Part shown: positions 44,229 through 52,766 of the stretch, piece by piece | How positions within the stretch are numbered: position 1 is the stretch's first letter | Layout of the letters: the number at the start of each line of letters is the position of its first letter | Assembly: GCF_000332515.2 (NCBI RefSeq) | Contig: NZ_AOGZ02000014.1 | Span: 2,000,001 to 2,064,000, forward strand | Direction of reading: 5' to 3' | DNA: 64,000 nucleotides | From: Leptospira wolbachii serovar Codice str. CDC | Lineage (GTDB): Bacteria > Spirochaetota > Leptospiria > Leptospirales > Leptospiraceae | The notes under the pieces: generated by a model | Databases searched by the model: none | The model's input: the letters and a program-made list of their open reading frames with translations, nothing else | What the model was told of the DNA's origin: nothing | Position numbers and translations under genes: made by a program

Positions 44229-45482
44229 TTACCTGCCTATTTGTAAATGAATGAGAGGTCTCACTGTCTCTGCAAAGAATAATGAGGTTGATGAAGCTGG
44301 TAACAAACTCAATCCATTTTTTCTTCCTATATTATTTACAGCAAGGATCGCCATATAATTTCGATTTTTATCCAGCCAAGGATAGAATCCGTTGATTCCA
44401 ATACTATGAGAGATAAGATCGCGATCACATTCTGCGGGAATATCCGTAGTGGTACAAAATCTCCAGTTGCCTAGACCATATTGCCATCGGTAACCGAATG
44501 CAGAGAATTGAGAATAGCCAATCTTAGCGCCTTGGTATTGGTCTGCTAAAATTTCTGTTACCGAAGTTGTAGAAAGAAAATTGGCTATATTGGCGCCTGC
44601 TGCATTTTTTGCAGTTCCATTGGTCAATAGGGCATTGAGCATTCGGGCATAATGTTCAGGTGAAATAGAAAGTCCAAAGGCTCCTGACAAACTTCCATCA
44701 GTGACCTCTGCAGTTCTATAATTGCCTCGCCAAACTGCTTGGCTTGCATCCCATCCTAGAGGAGTCACAATTAGTTGAGTAAATATTGTATCCCAAGTTT
44801 TGCCACAGGAAATTTCTAACATACGTTGTGCGACTGCCATATGGTTTGAATTGTATTGAAATAAAGCTCCTGGTGTTCCCGTGGACTGGTCTCGGATTTC
44901 ATTAACACAACTGTCTTTTTGTGTGCCGGACGCACCCACTGGTAATGTAGAAATACAAGTTACTTGACCCGATCCATTCCCTCCACCGGCATTGAGTCCA
45001 GAGGTAAACGACAATAACTGGCGGAGTGTGATGGTTCCCTTGGTTCCTGTCCAACCGAGAACCTGCGCAGTCGTCCGAGATAAAGTAATCGCACCTGCCA
45101 CAGCGCCATTATTACAAGAGTTGGTATTGACTGTGCCACAATCAGCTGCGACACCCCCCGCGTTACAATCAATGGCTCGCATGGCTGTAATGGCAGTCAC
45201 CCATTTGGATCCAGAAGCGATTGGCCTGTAGGTATTATAATCTAATACAGATTGTCTCGCATAGATTCTGTTACCTGACTGGTCATAAACTTGAAAGCTA
45301 GCACCTTCATCAGTAGTTTTTGCATACTGATCAAAACAAGAATCGATGGTAAAACAAGAACTCGCGATACCTGCCAAAAGTAAAGATTGTGCATTCTTAT
45401 CCTTTGAAACGGATTTGCTGCAATTGACAAATACAACAAAGGAAAAAAGAGATATCAATAATAGATGAAAAGTAGATTTCAT
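44229..45482 (-). CDS. Serine hydrolase (class C beta-lactamase fold) lipoprotein
   Basis: 417-residue lipoprotein. Signal peptide ends FVVFVNC, lipid cysteine at residue 21. The beta-lactamase/EstB fold shows the nucleophile motif SGSK in PIASGSKWVTAITAM, a tyrosine motif in FQYNSNHMAVA and a C-terminal SHSIGINGFYP in place of KTG. These motifs fit esterases and peptidases of the fold at least as well as drug-hydrolysing beta-lactamases. ATG 45482 has AGGA about 7 nt before it; ATG 45494 has none. Confidence 0.87.
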   Translation of the reverse strand: MKSTFHLLLISLFSFVVFVNCSKSVSKDKNAQSLLLAGIASSCFTIDSCFDQYAKTTDEGASFQVYDQSGNRIYARQSVLDYNTYRPIASGSKWVTAITAMRAIDCNAGGVAADCGTVNTNSCNNGAVAGAITLSRTTAQVLGWTGTKGTITLRQLLSFTSGLNAGGGNGSGQVTCISTLPVGASGTQKDSCVNEIRDQSTGTPGALFQYNSNHMAVAQRMLEISCGKTWDTIFTQLIVTPLGWDASQAVWRGNYRTAEVTDGSLSGAFGLSISPEHYARMLNALLTNGTAKNAAGANIANFLSTTSVTEILADQYQGAKIGYSQFSAFGYRWQYGLGNWRFCTTTDIPAECDRDLISHSIGINGFYPWLDKNRNYMAILAVNNIGRKNGLSLLPASSTSLFFAETVRPLIHLQIGR

Positions 45483-45495
45483 AACATTCCTCATT

Positions 45496-45969
45496 TTAAA
45501 AACGGATAGGTTCGATGGTAATGATCTTTCCTGTATTTTCTAAATCGCAGGAGGCAAATTCGGGAAGTAATAATGCATCTCGAGCTACTCCACCAACAGT
45601 TGTTAAACTATCATATATGGATCCTAAAACCAAAGCGCCTTTACTGCGTATATCGGATTCACATTGCAAAACAGAAGATTCCATAAACGAATCGTTATCT
45701 TTTATCTCAGACACATAGGGATAAAGGATTTTGGTTAGAAATCCATTGATAATGAGGAGAGGCGAGATGGGACCTTGCCCGCCCTTCATTCCTGACTGGG
45801 AAAGCCAGTATGCCGAAGCTGTTGTTTCTGCCTCAAATATAGCTTCTGAAATTCTTTTTTTTGCTTCAGTGCCCCTGATGGCACCGTAAGTTGGAATTCC
45901 AATTCCTTCTGTAAGCATACAATTTGTCAGAAAGACAAAGAAAAGAATGGATAGAAAAATTTGCTTCAT
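45496..45969 (-). CDS. Leptospira-type lipoprotein
   Basis: 157-residue lipoprotein with signal MKQIFLSILFFVFLTNC, lipid cysteine at residue 17. The mature part has TEAKKRISEAIFEAETTASA and a short glycine-rich stretch (GMKGGQGPISPLLIINGF), and resembles a group of small lipoproteins described only in Leptospira (TIGR04452-like, from recall). Function unknown. First gene of the minus-strand set with the serine hydrolase and START protein; divergent from the methyltransferase gene, 23 nt between starts. Confidence 0.7.
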   Translation of the reverse strand: MKQIFLSILFFVFLTNCMLTEGIGIPTYGAIRGTEAKKRISEAIFEAETTASAYWLSQSGMKGGQGPISPLLIINGFLTKILYPYVSEIKDNDSFMESSVLQCESDIRSKGALVLGSIYDSLTTVGGVARDALLLPEFASCDLENTGKIITIEPIRF

Positions 45970-45992
45970 GAGAATTTTATCCTTAATAGAGA

Positions 45993-46703
45993 ATGAAACG
46001 GTCTGTAAACTTTTCCTTTCACAACATGGTTCGAATCCCAGAACCAGAACTTATGGAAGATCCTACCCAGGTAGAGTCTTATGCCAGTGCTGATTTTGAA
46101 TCGGCCCATTCCTTTCTGATTCGTAAATTCCAAGATAGACTGCCACAAAGATTCACACCAGAATCCGTTTTGGATTTAGGTTGTGGTCCTGGGGATATGT
46201 CTTCTCGGTTGTATTCACAATTTCCGATGGCAAACTTTACGTTTTTAGATGGTTCCGAATTCATGTTAAATTTTTGTAAGAAGCGTATCGGTACACTGCT
46301 TCCCAAAAAAAGAAACAATAAAATTGAATTTAAAAAAGAACTCATACAAGATTTTGTTCCTGAATCATCGTATGATCTAATCTTTTCAAATTCTTTATTA
46401 CACCATTTACACGATCCTTTTGAATTTTGGGCCGCCGTACAAAGATCGATTCATCAAGATAGTTTTATCTTTATCTCCGATCTAATGAGACCGGATTCTT
46501 TCGCAAGCGCACACCAACTAATTAAACGTTATGCGAATGAAGAATCTGAAGTATTAAAAAAAGACTTTTACAATAGTTTACTTGCAGCTTATCGAATTGA
46601 AGAAGTGAAGGAAATGTTAGAGATTGTTCGGCTAGATACAAAATTGAATTTAGAACCAATCACCGATAGGCATTGGATCTGTTATTCTAAGCAAAGACAT
46701 TAA
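45993..46703 (+). CDS. Class I SAM-dependent methyltransferase
   Basis: 236 residues. The SAM-binding motif I is VLDLGCGPGDMSSRL, motif II region FTFLDGSEFML, and motif IV SSYDLIFSNSLLHHLHDPFE. The substrate domain is small and not diagnostic. An in-frame ATG 11 codons in (MVRIPEPELM) is an alternative start. Convergent with the TerB-like gene across a long shared hairpin. Confidence 0.9.
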   Translation: MKRSVNFSFHNMVRIPEPELMEDPTQVESYASADFESAHSFLIRKFQDRLPQRFTPESVLDLGCGPGDMSSRLYSQFPMANFTFLDGSEFMLNFCKKRIGTLLPKKRNNKIEFKKELIQDFVPESSYDLIFSNSLLHHLHDPFEFWAAVQRSIHQDSFIFISDLMRPDSFASAHQLIKRYANEESEVLKKDFYNSLLAAYRIEEVKEMLEIVRLDTKLNLEPITDRHWICYSKQRH

Positions 46704-46704
46704 A

Positions 46705-46740
46705 CGAAAAGAAATACCTTAAGTAAGGTATTTCTTTTCG
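46705..46740. terminator. Bidirectional terminator hairpin
   Basis: CGAAAAGAAATACCTTA (46705-46721) and TAAGGTATTTCTTTTCG (46724-46740) are perfect 17-nt inverted arms with a 2-nt centre, giving about 15 bp of stem. A-rich and T-rich ends provide a U-tract in either direction. The stop codon of the TerB-like gene (46719-46721) lies in the loop region. Confidence 0.85.
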
Positions 46741-47255
46741 ACTCTGACTTTATCCATGTGGCTGATTTTTAGTTCTGACGCTAGGTCTTCCAAAAATAGG
46801 ATTTCTTCCTGGTTGAGAGCACCATCAGAAGCAACAATACAGACAGCATCTTCAAAAAAATTTAATGCATATTCATCATTATCCAAAACTACTTTGGTAA
46901 TGGTTTTCATTGGGAGAGGATTTTCAAAAGTCTTCGAAAGAATTTCTAAAACTGGTTTTTTCTGGGACTGAAATCCACTGAGGAGGCAATCAGGTTCAAA
47001 CAGTACATTCACCAGTTCCCCTACGATATCCCCTTCTTTCTTTTTGAATTGACCATCGGCATTACAGGCATACGACCACAAACTAAGAAGGACTTTGGCA
47101 TATTCAATGTGAAGGTCACTTTCGATATCCAGAGTCGACTGGATCGATTCCGGATGTTTGTTTTTGTTTCCCTTGACTTGTTTCAAATTTTGAACGATTT
47201 TCTTTGCCATAACAAACAGGAATTTTATTGCCTCGGATTCTCCGTTCAACTTCAT
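46719..47255 (-). CDS. TerB-like protein
   Basis: 178-residue helical protein. Its second half, FFEDAVCIVASDGALNQEEI followed by LFLEDLASELKIS, matches the TerB/TerB-like repeat with an acidic metal-binding pattern; the first half has a related SYACNADGQFKKKEGDIVGE. TerB domains are linked to membrane stress and tellurite resistance, but most are of unknown role. An alternative start is the ATG of MAKKIVQNLK at 47210. No other ter gene is nearby. Confidence 0.72.
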   Translation of the reverse strand: MKLNGESEAIKFLFVMAKKIVQNLKQVKGNKNKHPESIQSTLDIESDLHIEYAKVLLSLWSYACNADGQFKKKEGDIVGELVNVLFEPDCLLSGFQSQKKPVLEILSKTFENPLPMKTITKVVLDNDEYALNFFEDAVCIVASDGALNQEEILFLEDLASELKISHMDKVRVEKKYLT

Positions 47256-47330
47256 TTTTTTACTCTTTTCTTGATTTTTCCCAAAAATGGGCTGAATTGG
47301 AACTTCGAATCAGGAAACTGGAATTAATCT

Positions 47331-49376
47331 ATGTCGAAAAACATACTAGTTACAAGTGCTCTTCCCTATGCCAACGGTTCTATCCACTTAGGCCATGTTT
47401 TGGAAGCAGTCCAAACAGATATCTGGGTACGTTTCCAAAAGTTAGTAGGAAACAATTGTTATTTTTTCTGTGCCGATGACACTCACGGAACTCCGATTAT
47501 GATTGCCGCAAAAAAAGCAGGCAAATCTCCCGAGTCCATGATTGAAGAGGTACAAAAGGAACATTATAAAGATCTATCTTCTTTTGGCGTATCGTATGAT
47601 AACTATTATACGACAAATTCTGAAGAAAATAAAAAATACTCAGAATCGATATACCTTACCTTAAAGAAAAATGGTCATATTGTAGCTCGTAACATTGAAC
47701 AGTCGTATTGTGAACATGATCAAATGTTCCTACCCGACAGGTTCATTAAAGGCACTTGCCCTAAATGCGGTGCCAAAGACCAATATGGTGATTCTTGTGA
47801 AGTTTGCGGAACCAGTTACTCTCCTAAAGATCTAAAGGATTCGTACTGTTCTATTTGTGGAACAACTCCTGTTCTCAAAGAATCCAAACATTTGTTTTTT
47901 AAACTCCAAGACTTTCAATCCCAATTACAAACTTGGATGGAAGAGGGAAGTCGTTTGAATGAAGGAGCACAGAAAAAACTAAAGGAATGGTTTACCTCTG
48001 GGTTACAGGAATGGGATATCAGTCGTGATGGCCCTTACTTTGGCTTTGCGATTCCTGAAGAAGAAAACAAATATTTTTATGTTTGGTTAGATGCACCCAT
48101 TGGATATATGGCGTCGGCATTAAACTTTTTTAAAGATGAAAAGAAGTTTAACGAATTTTGGAAAGAGGGAAAGGGAGAGATAGTTCACTTTATCGGAAAG
48201 GACATTCTGTACTTTCATGGGCTTTTTTGGCCAGCGATGCTTATGGGATCTGGATATAAAACACCAGCGCAACTCAATGTTCATGGATTTTTAACTGTGA
48301 ACGGTGAGAAGATGTCCAAATCAAGGGGAACATTTATCAATGCTTCCACCTTTGCAAAGTACTTGGATATCGAACATTTCCGATTTTATCTTGCCTGTCG
48401 ATTGGGCTCTGGAATGGAAGATGTGGATATTTCTTTTGATGATTTTGTCTCCAGAGTGAATTCCGACCTGATTGGAAACTTGGTGAATTTAGTTTCTCGT
48501 GTTTCCACTTCCATCCTTGATAAACTGGATCGAAAGTTAGGTGTTCTTTCGCCGGAAGGAAAATCTCTTGTAGAGGAACTTCTTTCGAAAGATGCAGAAA
48601 TTCGAGAGTCCTATGATTCGCGTAACTATTCTAAGGTGATGCGAGAAATTACCGGCCTTGGTGATAAGGTTAACAAATACGTGAATGATTATGCTCCTTG
48701 GAACCTCATCAAAACCGATGTGGAAAAAGCAAGAGAGGTGGTGACAACCTCGCTCAACTGTGCTAAGATTTTGTTTACATATTTAGCACCTGTGGCGCCA
48801 AACATAGTGAGTTCTTTGGCATCTCTTTTCCAAGTTCCTAATCTAACTTTTTTAAATCTTACCGAGACTTTGGAAAACAAAGTCCTAGGGCCCTACCAAA
48901 TGTTATCAAAACGCGTTGAGGAAAAAAATATTTCACTTATGATTCAGGAAACCAAAGAAGCTTTTGAAAAAGCAAATCCAGAGAAGTCTAAACAAGAACC
49001 GGGAAAAACATCAGGTCCTGATTCAATTTCTGCAACTGTATCGGAAGATGGATACATTTCGATTGATGAACTTTCCAAAGTAGAACTTCGGGTGGGCCTC
49101 ATTCTGGAAGCAAACTCAGTGGAAGGGGCCGATAAACTTCTGTTTGTGAAAGTAAACTTGGGAGAAAAGGGAATTAAAAACGTTTTTGCTGGGATCAAAG
49201 CCAGTTACACGGCCGAAGAGTTGGTTGGAAAAAAAGTGGTAGTGGTTGCCAACTTAAAACCTCGCCAAATGAAATTCGGCCTTTCTGAAGCGATGTTACT
49301 TGCCTCGGGAAAAGATAAAACATTATCTTTATTTGTCCCTGATCGTGATGCGAATCCAGGTGATCTTTTAAAATAA
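47331..49376 (+). CDS. metG: Methionyl-tRNA synthetase
   Basis: 681 residues; charges tRNA-Met with methionine. The HIGH signature is ANGSIHLGHVLE; the zinc knuckle region has CPKCGAKDQYGDSCEVCG and a second CSICG; the KMSKS loop is NGEKMSKSRGTF. The C-terminal 105 residues form an OB-fold tRNA-binding domain (LSKVELRVGLILEANSVEGA) after a low-complexity linker. This is the long MetG1-type with an appended dimerisation domain. First gene of a four-gene run (4-nt gap to the cyclase). Confidence 0.98.
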   Translation: MSKNILVTSALPYANGSIHLGHVLEAVQTDIWVRFQKLVGNNCYFFCADDTHGTPIMIAAKKAGKSPESMIEEVQKEHYKDLSSFGVSYDNYYTTNSEENKKYSESIYLTLKKNGHIVARNIEQSYCEHDQMFLPDRFIKGTCPKCGAKDQYGDSCEVCGTSYSPKDLKDSYCSICGTTPVLKESKHLFFKLQDFQSQLQTWMEEGSRLNEGAQKKLKEWFTSGLQEWDISRDGPYFGFAIPEEENKYFYVWLDAPIGYMASALNFFKDEKKFNEFWKEGKGEIVHFIGKDILYFHGLFWPAMLMGSGYKTPAQLNVHGFLTVNGEKMSKSRGTFINASTFAKYLDIEHFRFYLACRLGSGMEDVDISFDDFVSRVNSDLIGNLVNLVSRVSTSILDKLDRKLGVLSPEGKSLVEELLSKDAEIRESYDSRNYSKVMREITGLGDKVNKYVNDYAPWNLIKTDVEKAREVVTTSLNCAKILFTYLAPVAPNIVSSLASLFQVPNLTFLNLTETLENKVLGPYQMLSKRVEEKNISLMIQETKEAFEKANPEKSKQEPGKTSGPDSISATVSEDGYISIDELSKVELRVGLILEANSVEGADKLLFVKVNLGEKGIKNVFAGIKASYTAEELVGKKVVVVANLKPRQMKFGLSEAMLLASGKDKTLSLFVPDRDANPGDLLK

Positions 49377-49380
49377 ACCA

Positions 49381-50679
49381 ATGCCAACAAAGTCGGAACA
49401 AATCTTACGGGAAAAGGAGATTGAAGGGATTAAGTTTAGCCTATACGGAAAAATTATTATCTTTTCGCTCCTCACCATTGGAACCTTCTTTGTTGCTCAG
49501 ACTTTATTTGAAATATTAACCATAACTTCTATTTCGTTATCTTTAAATGTAGTTCTATATATTTTATCCAAGTTTTTGAAACAGGGGAAGTTTGTTTCTT
49601 TTGTTGGATTATTTTGTGTGATGATTGATTTATTTATCATCACCATCCTTCCGTTCATTTGGTACAATGCTGTGGGAGGAGAAGCACAAGTTCCAAGAAC
49701 CTATTTAATTAAAACATATTTACACTTTATCATTGCTGGAACTTTGGTAATGAATGCATTTAGCATCCAACCCATTTACCCAATGATTTATGCATTGGGA
49801 GTTGTTGTAAGCCAAGCTGGGATTTTGGTGTATGCACAGCAAGACCCCAGGTTTGTGAGTACGGAAAGTTTTAAAGAAGCCTTCCTTGGACCTGCGGCCC
49901 ATGTCAATAATTACATTATGTCTATGGGAATCATTGGTGTTTTAGGATTTTTTTTAGCATACCTCACCTATCGTGTTAGGCGAACAGTCCTTACGGCAGT
50001 CACAAACGAAATTAAAATGACGCAACTTTCCAGGTACTTTTCTCCCAATGTTGCCAGCCAAATGGGCCAAGCTGGGGACGATTTTTTTAAACCAGGGGGA
50101 AAAGAATCAACTGTCGCAGTATTATTCTGTGATATAGCAAATTTTACACAAATTTCGGAAATCCTTGGCCCTGAAAAGACCATGTCCCTACTTTCTGAAT
50201 ACCATAGTTTTATGTTAGATGTTGTCTTCAACCATGGGGGGACACTAGATAAGTTTATCGGTGATGGGATGATGGTTACTTTTGGAACTCCCCTTCCAAC
50301 CAAAGATGATGCAACGAATGCAACTATGGCAGGTGTCGCCATGTTACAAGCGTTATCTCTTTGGAACGAGAGTCGAGAAAGATCTGGAGAAAAACCAATT
50401 TTCATTCGAATTGGAATTCATTATGGGTCTGTCATCGTTGGTAATGTGGGCGTGGAGAAACGATTAGAATATACTGTTATCGGTGATACAGTCAATGCTG
50501 CGAGTCGGCTGGAATCTTTGGGAAAGGATTTGAAGAGAAACTTTCTCATCTCAAAAGAATTATATGATCAAATTTCACTCGAGTTTCGACAAAATCTTAA
50601 GGTCAAATCCATGGGTACACTTTCGCTTCGGGGAAAAACAAAAACTACTGAAATCCTAGCAGTGGAGACAAGTCTATGA
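49381..50679 (+). CDS. Membrane-bound class III adenylate/guanylate cyclase
   Basis: 432 residues. About five or six membrane helices occupy residues 20-200, followed by a linker and a class III nucleotide cyclase domain (about 238-425). Metal aspartates are in FCDIANFTQ and KFIGDGMMVTFG; the transition-state motif is YTVIGDTVNAASRLES. It likely makes cAMP (or cGMP) in response to a membrane signal. Leptospira species carry many such cyclases. Starts 4 nt after metG and overlaps the HisI-like gene by 4 nt. Confidence 0.93.
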   Translation: MPTKSEQILREKEIEGIKFSLYGKIIIFSLLTIGTFFVAQTLFEILTITSISLSLNVVLYILSKFLKQGKFVSFVGLFCVMIDLFIITILPFIWYNAVGGEAQVPRTYLIKTYLHFIIAGTLVMNAFSIQPIYPMIYALGVVVSQAGILVYAQQDPRFVSTESFKEAFLGPAAHVNNYIMSMGIIGVLGFFLAYLTYRVRRTVLTAVTNEIKMTQLSRYFSPNVASQMGQAGDDFFKPGGKESTVAVLFCDIANFTQISEILGPEKTMSLLSEYHSFMLDVVFNHGGTLDKFIGDGMMVTFGTPLPTKDDATNATMAGVAMLQALSLWNESRERSGEKPIFIRIGIHYGSVIVGNVGVEKRLEYTVIGDTVNAASRLESLGKDLKRNFLISKELYDQISLEFRQNLKVKSMGTLSLRGKTKTTEILAVETSL

Positions 50680-51278
50680 TCCAACTTCCTACAGGAAAAG
50701 AAATTACGATCATTTCCAAACCGTCTTTGGATTCTAAAGAAGTCAGTTTACGAGTTGTTGGTTCCAAATTAGCGCAAGATTTTGTAGATCATTTTGATTT
50801 CGCCAATAAACAGTTGTTTGTCGATTGTGATGAAGATGCTTTATTAGAAATCGATCCTGCTCTGAAAACAGAAAACAAACGTCTGTTATGGGAATCTGGA
50901 AATCTAAAATTCACGGCAGAAGAGTGGAAGTCCTTTCAAGAAACCATTCCCCCTCTTTCACCATTTCTTGCTCAAGACCTTTCTGGAAAGGAATTGATGT
51001 TAGCTTGGGGAAAAAAGGAAAGTCTTTTCTCTGCTGTGGAATCGGGACTTGGTACTTATTATAGTCGGTCCAGAAATGGAAAGTGGGTGAAAGGAGAAGA
51101 GTCCGGTCATTTACAGAATTTATCTGAAATCTATGTACATTCTAATCCATTTTTTATCCAATATGTTACCAATCAAATTGGGGCCGCTTGTCATACCGGA
51201 TATTATTCTTGTTTTTTTCGTGAGCTTGGGCCAAATGATTCCATTTCCTTCGTCTATCCTAATAAGGTAGGAGCATAG
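50676..51278 (+). CDS. HisI-like protein with displaced metal motif
   Basis: 200 residues. Residues 92-183 match phosphoribosyl-AMP cyclohydrolase (HisI, third step of histidine synthesis): LAQDLSGKELMLAW, TYYSRSRNGKWVKGEESGHL and ACHTGYYSCFFRE, with C172 and C179 as zinc ligands. But the DCDXDALL loop that gives the third zinc cysteine and the magnesium aspartates is replaced by VHSNPFFIQ (154-162). A perfect DCDEDALL occurs instead at 50-57, in an N-terminal 90-residue extension absent from normal HisI (about 110-130 residues). It may be a rearranged or specialised HisI. Coupled to the cyclase (ATGA) and 2 nt from the rhodanese gene; not near other his genes. Confidence 0.78.
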   Translation: MIQLPTGKEITIISKPSLDSKEVSLRVVGSKLAQDFVDHFDFANKQLFVDCDEDALLEIDPALKTENKRLLWESGNLKFTAEEWKSFQETIPPLSPFLAQDLSGKELMLAWGKKESLFSAVESGLGTYYSRSRNGKWVKGEESGHLQNLSEIYVHSNPFFIQYVTNQIGAACHTGYYSCFFRELGPNDSISFVYPNKVGA

Positions 51279-51280
51279 TT

Positions 51281-51640
51281 TTGAATCGAATCGTTCTAAT
51301 TGGATTAGTTCTAGTTTGTGTAGTCTTTATTGTTTATAAATTAAAAACTTCGTTAGGTGCAAACCAAACCCAACTGAAAGAGAAAATAGATGGTGGGGCT
51401 CTTGTGGTAGATGTTCGGACTACTGCTGAATTTCAATCAGGGCATTTTCCTGGAGCCATTAATATTCCGGTAGACCAAGTTTCGAAACGTCTGGATGAAT
51501 TTGGTGATAAAAATCGATCTATCGTTGTTTATTGTGCGTCTGGCGGTCGGAGTGGAAGTGCTAAATCATTTTTGGAATCTGTTGGATTTGTTGACGTGAT
51601 CAATGCGGGTGGCCTCTCCAACATGCCAAACCCTGAATGA
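51281..51640 (+). CDS. Membrane-anchored rhodanese
   Basis: 119 residues: an N-terminal membrane anchor (about 3-20) and one rhodanese domain, LVVDVRTTAEFQSGHFPGAI then VVYCASGGRSGSAKSF with the active cysteine at residue 85. It transfers sulfane sulfur or acts as a thiol carrier at the membrane. TTG 51281 is the start, 2 nt after the HisI-like stop. Last gene of the metG run. Confidence 0.9.
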   Translation: MNRIVLIGLVLVCVVFIVYKLKTSLGANQTQLKEKIDGGALVVDVRTTAEFQSGHFPGAINIPVDQVSKRLDEFGDKNRSIVVYCASGGRSGSAKSFLESVGFVDVINAGGLSNMPNPE

Positions 51641-51670
51641 ATCCTTTAGCTTAGGTTCAACGAATATTTC

Positions 51671-51699
51671 ATTAGGGAAGAGAATCTCCCTTCCCTAAT
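51671..51699. terminator. Hairpin between the rhodanese and SnoaL-like genes
   Basis: ATTAGGGAAG (51671-51680) pairs with CTTCCCTAAT (51690-51699) around a 9-nt loop, between two convergent genes. No strong T-run follows on either strand, so termination may be partial. Confidence 0.5.
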
Positions 51700-51708
51700 A
51701 ATACAAAA

Positions 51709-52182
51709 CTACATTCGTTTTCTTTTCATATATAACTGTAATCCAGTCAATGCTTCTTTCTTTACTTTGTTTCCGAGAGCTGGCCACCAACCGAGTAGAT
51801 AACCAACTGGGCCCATTGCCATGCCCAACCATTTCCACATAAAAAAGTGATCTTTATGCGAAACTATCTTACCATCAGAAAAGGTAAATTTTGCGTGAAT
51901 TTTGTTGTGAACCGTTCTACCTGTTTTACTAAAACTATAGTCTGCTTCCCAATCAGCAGAACCTTTGGCATCGTCTGCTTTGATATTAGAAAAACGAATG
52001 GTAAGATTTTGGCTTCGTTCGATTAACATAAGCCACATTGCACCTGCTTCTTTTCCTTTGAGTGAACCAAAAGCAGGGTCTTGGAATTCGATATCGGGGT
52101 GGTAACAACTTACCATGGTTTGTCCGTCTTTGTTTTGGAAGGCTGTGTAAAACTTTTGGATCAACTGTTCGTTTGCATGCAT
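51709..52182 (-). CDS. SnoaL/NTF2-like protein
   Basis: 157 residues of the NTF2-like fold: IQKFYTAFQNKDGQTMVSCY, HPDIEFQDPAFGSLKGKEA and IHAKFTFSDGKIVSHKDHF. Cone-shaped proteins of this fold bind or isomerise small hydrophobic molecules. The C-terminal 30 residues are basic and include a hydrophobic WKWLGMAMGPVGYLLGWWP, perhaps a membrane contact. Divergent from the SRPBCC gene. Confidence 0.87.
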   Translation of the reverse strand: MHANEQLIQKFYTAFQNKDGQTMVSCYHPDIEFQDPAFGSLKGKEAGAMWLMLIERSQNLTIRFSNIKADDAKGSADWEADYSFSKTGRTVHNKIHAKFTFSDGKIVSHKDHFFMWKWLGMAMGPVGYLLGWWPALGNKVKKEALTGLQLYMKRKRM

Positions 52183-52233
52183 TGTGGGAAAGATTATGAT
52201 TGATTTATCCTAGTCTTAGCAAGAAAAAAAGTT

Positions 52234-52755
52234 ATGAAACGAATTCTTCTTTTCTCTTTTGGAACCAGTTTTTTGCTCATTGGGCTCGTTGTTCTCTTTT
52301 TAGCCGTGGGTTACTTTCAAGATCCCAAATTCCACTCTGAAACCAGCGAATGGTTGAAGGCAGAACCAGAAGATATATGGAACTACATCACTGATATCCA
52401 AGACCTTCCCAATCGCCGAAAGGAAGTGGTGGCTATCAAAATTTTAGAAACCAAACCGGATGGAACACCGACGAAGTGGGAAGAAACACCCGATATGGGC
52501 GGGTATATGATCTTTGAACTTCGCGAGTCCATACCAAACAAACGTTGGAAAATTGAATTAACGGATGCAAGTTTTAAAATGAGAGGGTCTTGGACTTATA
52601 CATTGGAAAGAAAGATTCCAGGAACGGTTGTGACGATCACTGAAGATTCCGAAATCACAAGCATTCCCGTAAGAGGAGCTTATTTCCTTGCCGGTCGTGA
52701 TGCCACCCTCCAAAAAGAGATGGAGCTCATTCACAACCGGTTTAGCGGCCGTTAG
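52234..52755 (+). CDS. Membrane-anchored SRPBCC protein
   Basis: 173 residues with an N-terminal membrane helix (about 4-27) and a polyketide-cyclase-like SRPBCC domain: SEWLKAEPEDIWNYITDIQD, GYMIFELRES and RGSWTYTLERK. Probably faces the periplasm and binds a lipid-like ligand. Monocistronic, convergent with the hydrolase gene 11 nt away. Confidence 0.82.
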   Translation: MKRILLFSFGTSFLLIGLVVLFLAVGYFQDPKFHSETSEWLKAEPEDIWNYITDIQDLPNRRKEVVAIKILETKPDGTPTKWEETPDMGGYMIFELRESIPNKRWKIELTDASFKMRGSWTYTLERKIPGTVVTITEDSEITSIPVRGAYFLAGRDATLQKEMELIHNRFSGR

Positions 52756-52766
52756 GGGAATTTAGA

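Noticed and set aside
44229..45482. Beta-lactamase resistance gene
   Set aside because: Motifs fit the broad serine hydrolase group; a KTG motif is absent and the lipoprotein context gives no sign of drug resistance.
46719..47255. Tellurite resistance operon
   Set aside because: Only a lone TerB-like domain is present; no terC, terD or related genes adjoin it.
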